Assembly (NCBI GenBank): GCA_947653315.1
Contig: CANTGP010000147.1
Span: 1-7,268 of the forward strand
Length of the DNA: 7,268 nucleotides
DNA from: an uncultured Lachnospiraceae bacterium
GTDB taxonomy: Bacteria > Bacillota > Clostridia > Lachnospirales > Lachnospiraceae
Direction of reading: 5' to 3'
The notes under the pieces were generated by a model. The model ran no database searches and was not told the origin of the DNA. It worked only from the letters and a program-made list of their open reading frames with translations. Shown piece after piece: positions 6,220 to 7,268 of this stretch. Numbering within the stretch: the first letter of the stretch is position 1; the number at the start of each line of letters is the position of its first letter. The translations under genes and the position numbers were made by a program.

Positions 6220-6255
6220 ATTGTTACAATAAGCTGTCAAAATGTTATATGTTAT
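6220..6255. promoter_or_regulatory. Candidate regulator-binding region upstream of galK
   Basis: ATTGTTACAAT (6220-6230) is a perfect odd-length palindrome. ATGTTAT occurs twice in tandem (6242-6248 and 6249-6255). Both lie just upstream of the weak -35 of galK, where AraC-family activators normally bind, often to direct repeats. Neither matches the GalR/LacI or CcpA consensus. Assignment to the neighbouring AraC-type protein is inference. Confidence 0.35.
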
Positions 6256-6259
6256 GTGA

Positions 6260-6283
6260 AAAAGAATAGGGACCGTTCATCCC
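6260..6283 (-). terminator. Weak possible terminator after the AraC-type gene
   Basis: GGGA/TCCC (6269-6272 with 6280-6283) forms a four-pair stem overlapping the stop codon, followed on the minus strand by TATTCTTTTTC. The stem is too short for strong termination, so some read-through into galK is plausible. Confidence 0.3.
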
Positions 6284-7179
6284 CGCAGCCGTTCAATCTG
6301 ACTGATAAACTCCTCCACCTGTTCCAAATGTTCCTTATTCCGCCTTCCTTCCCCTTTCTGCAATTCTTTCCGGTATGCGGAAGGCGACATCTTCTTCATC
6401 TGCCGGAACGCCTTGGTAAATACCAGCGGGTCCTGATAGCCGCAGGAAATCGCGATGCTTTCCACGGAAAGGGAAGTAAGCTGCAAAAGCTCCGTCGCCT
6501 TCGTGATGCGGAACGTCATCAAAAACTGCTGCGGCGACATCCCCAGGGAGTTTTGAAATAACGTATACAGATAACTCCGGTTAATACAGACATAATCCGC
6601 CACATCCGTCACCTTTATGGGATTACAGTAATTCCCCTGTATAAACTCCACCGCCTTGCGGACATACGTATTGGCCCGGTCCCCCTCATTCTTTTCCGCC
6701 ACGGGAAGCCCCTCGGCAACCATGGACAAAAACAGGGATAACTGCCCGTTCCTGCGCAGGTCGTTGGCAATCCCGAACGTATTATGCTCCATCATATCCC
6801 GCACCGCCTGGTATAACTCCTCCGAATGGTCCGAACGGAAAACCGGATGGGAAATGGAAAGCCCGATGGACTTTACATATTCCTCCGCTTTCGTCCCGCT
6901 GAACCCCACCCAGACATAAGTCCAAGGCTCCTCCCCGTCCGCCTGGTAAAAAGCCAGTTCTTCCGGCGTAATCAAAAACCCATACCCTTCTTCCAAAGGA
7001 TACGTCTTATTCCCAATGGAAAACCGCCCCTTTCCGCTCAGAATATAATGAATAATATAATGCGGCTTAAGCGCCGGCCCGAAGCTATGCAGCGGCTCCG
7101 TCTTGGAACAGCCGCAACAGTTCACATACAGACTCCCCGACTTCTCCCCCGCAAATTCCAATTTATACGCTTTTTCCAT
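6277..7179 (-). CDS. AraC-family transcriptional regulator (cupin + double HTH), probable galKT activator
   Basis: A 300-residue regulator with an N-terminal sugar-sensing cupin-like domain and a C-terminal AraC/XylS DNA-binding domain. The sensor contains LHSFGPALKPHYIIHYILSGKGRF (30-53), GYGFLITPEE (65-74) and WTYVWVGFSG (86-95), typical of the MsmR/RafR-like sugar regulators of Firmicutes. The first helix-turn-helix is about 187-210 (VTDVADYVCINRSYLYTLF). The second is about 238-261 (SVESIAISCGYQDPLVFTKAF), closed by the family signature KMSPSAYRK (263-271). A charged helical tail of about 25 residues follows. The ATG at 7177-7179 has AAAGGGA a few bases upstream. It lies 128 bp upstream of galK in the same direction, and galK has an activator-type promoter. 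That it responds to galactose or a galactoside is inferred from position only. Confidence 0.92.
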   Translation of the reverse strand: MEKAYKLEFAGEKSGSLYVNCCGCSKTEPLHSFGPALKPHYIIHYILSGKGRFSIGNKTYPLEEGYGFLITPEELAFYQADGEEPWTYVWVGFSGTKAEEYVKSIGLSISHPVFRSDHSEELYQAVRDMMEHNTFGIANDLRRNGQLSLFLSMVAEGLPVAEKNEGDRANTYVRKAVEFIQGNYCNPIKVTDVADYVCINRSYLYTLFQNSLGMSPQQFLMTFRITKATELLQLTSLSVESIAISCGYQDPLVFTKAFRQMKKMSPSAYRKELQKGEGRRNKEHLEQVEEFISQIERLRG

Positions 7180-7184
7180 ACCGT

Positions 7185-7252
7185 CCCTTTCCCATCCCCC
7201 AAAACCTCAAATCTCCAATCCCCCACCATCCTCATTATACCACCCACCCCCC
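7185..7252 (-). other. G-run-rich leader and promoter spacer
   Basis: On the minus strand, six runs of three or more G lie at 7185-7187, 7191-7193, 7196-7200, 7220-7224, 7243-7245 and 7247-7252. The first four are in the predicted leader, the nearest overlapping the ribosome binding site; the last two are in the -10/-35 spacer. Three runs are separated by only two or three bases, so a G-quadruplex is conceivable but would need one long loop of about 19 bases. Confidence 0.4.
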
Positions 7253-7263
7253 GTCATTTCCAT
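7234..7263 (-). promoter_or_regulatory. Promoter of the AraC-type gene
   Basis: A perfect TATAAT lies at 7234-7239 on the minus strand, about 55 bp upstream of the ATG. ATGGAA (7258-7263) sits 18 bp further upstream as a weak -35. The octamer ATGGAAAT is shared with the galK promoter at nearly the same distance from its TATAAT. Confidence 0.5.
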
Positions 7264-7268
7264 CCCAA

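Noticed and set aside
6235..6240. TTGACA as the -35 of galK
   Set aside because: No -10 at 16-18 bp (GGCATG there) and TATAAT is 43 bp away; perhaps part of an activator site.
1..7268. tRNA, rRNA or known riboswitch
   Set aside because: No recognisable cloverleaf, rRNA core or riboswitch consensus was seen by eye on either strand.

Overview
The window looks like chromosomal DNA from a Clostridia member, most likely Lachnospiraceae. This rests on the class II (Firmicutes-type) GalT, the B12-binding/radical SAM protein with a DUF4080-like N-terminus, the AraC regulator of the cupin-containing sugar-regulator type, and strong AGGA/GGAGG ribosome binding sites in moderately GC-rich DNA. The assignment is from recognised families only; no database search was possible.

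Layout. Positions 1-2349 (minus strand) hold a two-gene unit: a B12-binding radical SAM protein of unknown function (502-2349), followed by endonuclease III, nth (1-542, cut by the window edge). The two genes overlap by 41 bp. A credible extended -10 promoter (2388-2416) sits upstream. Positions 2350-2862 carry no convincing protein gene. They contain a long imperfect palindrome (about 2415-2690) enclosing two hairpins, then an AT-rich leader for a small XRE-type regulator on the plus strand (2863-3198). Positions 3199-3333 are a dense hairpin/terminator zone between the convergent regulator and galT.

Positions 3334-7179 (minus strand) are a galactose-utilisation cluster, in transcription order AraC-type regulator, galK, galT. 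GalK phosphorylates galactose and GalT exchanges the phosphate-linked sugar with UDP-glucose, giving two of the Leloir steps; no epimerase (galE) or mutarotase is present in the window. galK has a perfect TATAAT but a poor -35, as expected for an activator-dependent promoter. The adjacent AraC-type protein is the obvious candidate activator.

The least explained part is the palindrome at 2415-2690. Read on the plus strand, its two internal hairpins both display CA(A/C)GGATG at the apex. The first matches the known CsrA-binding consensus very closely in sequence and in hairpin presentation. It may be a structured RNA or a mobile palindromic repeat; the sequence alone does not decide.
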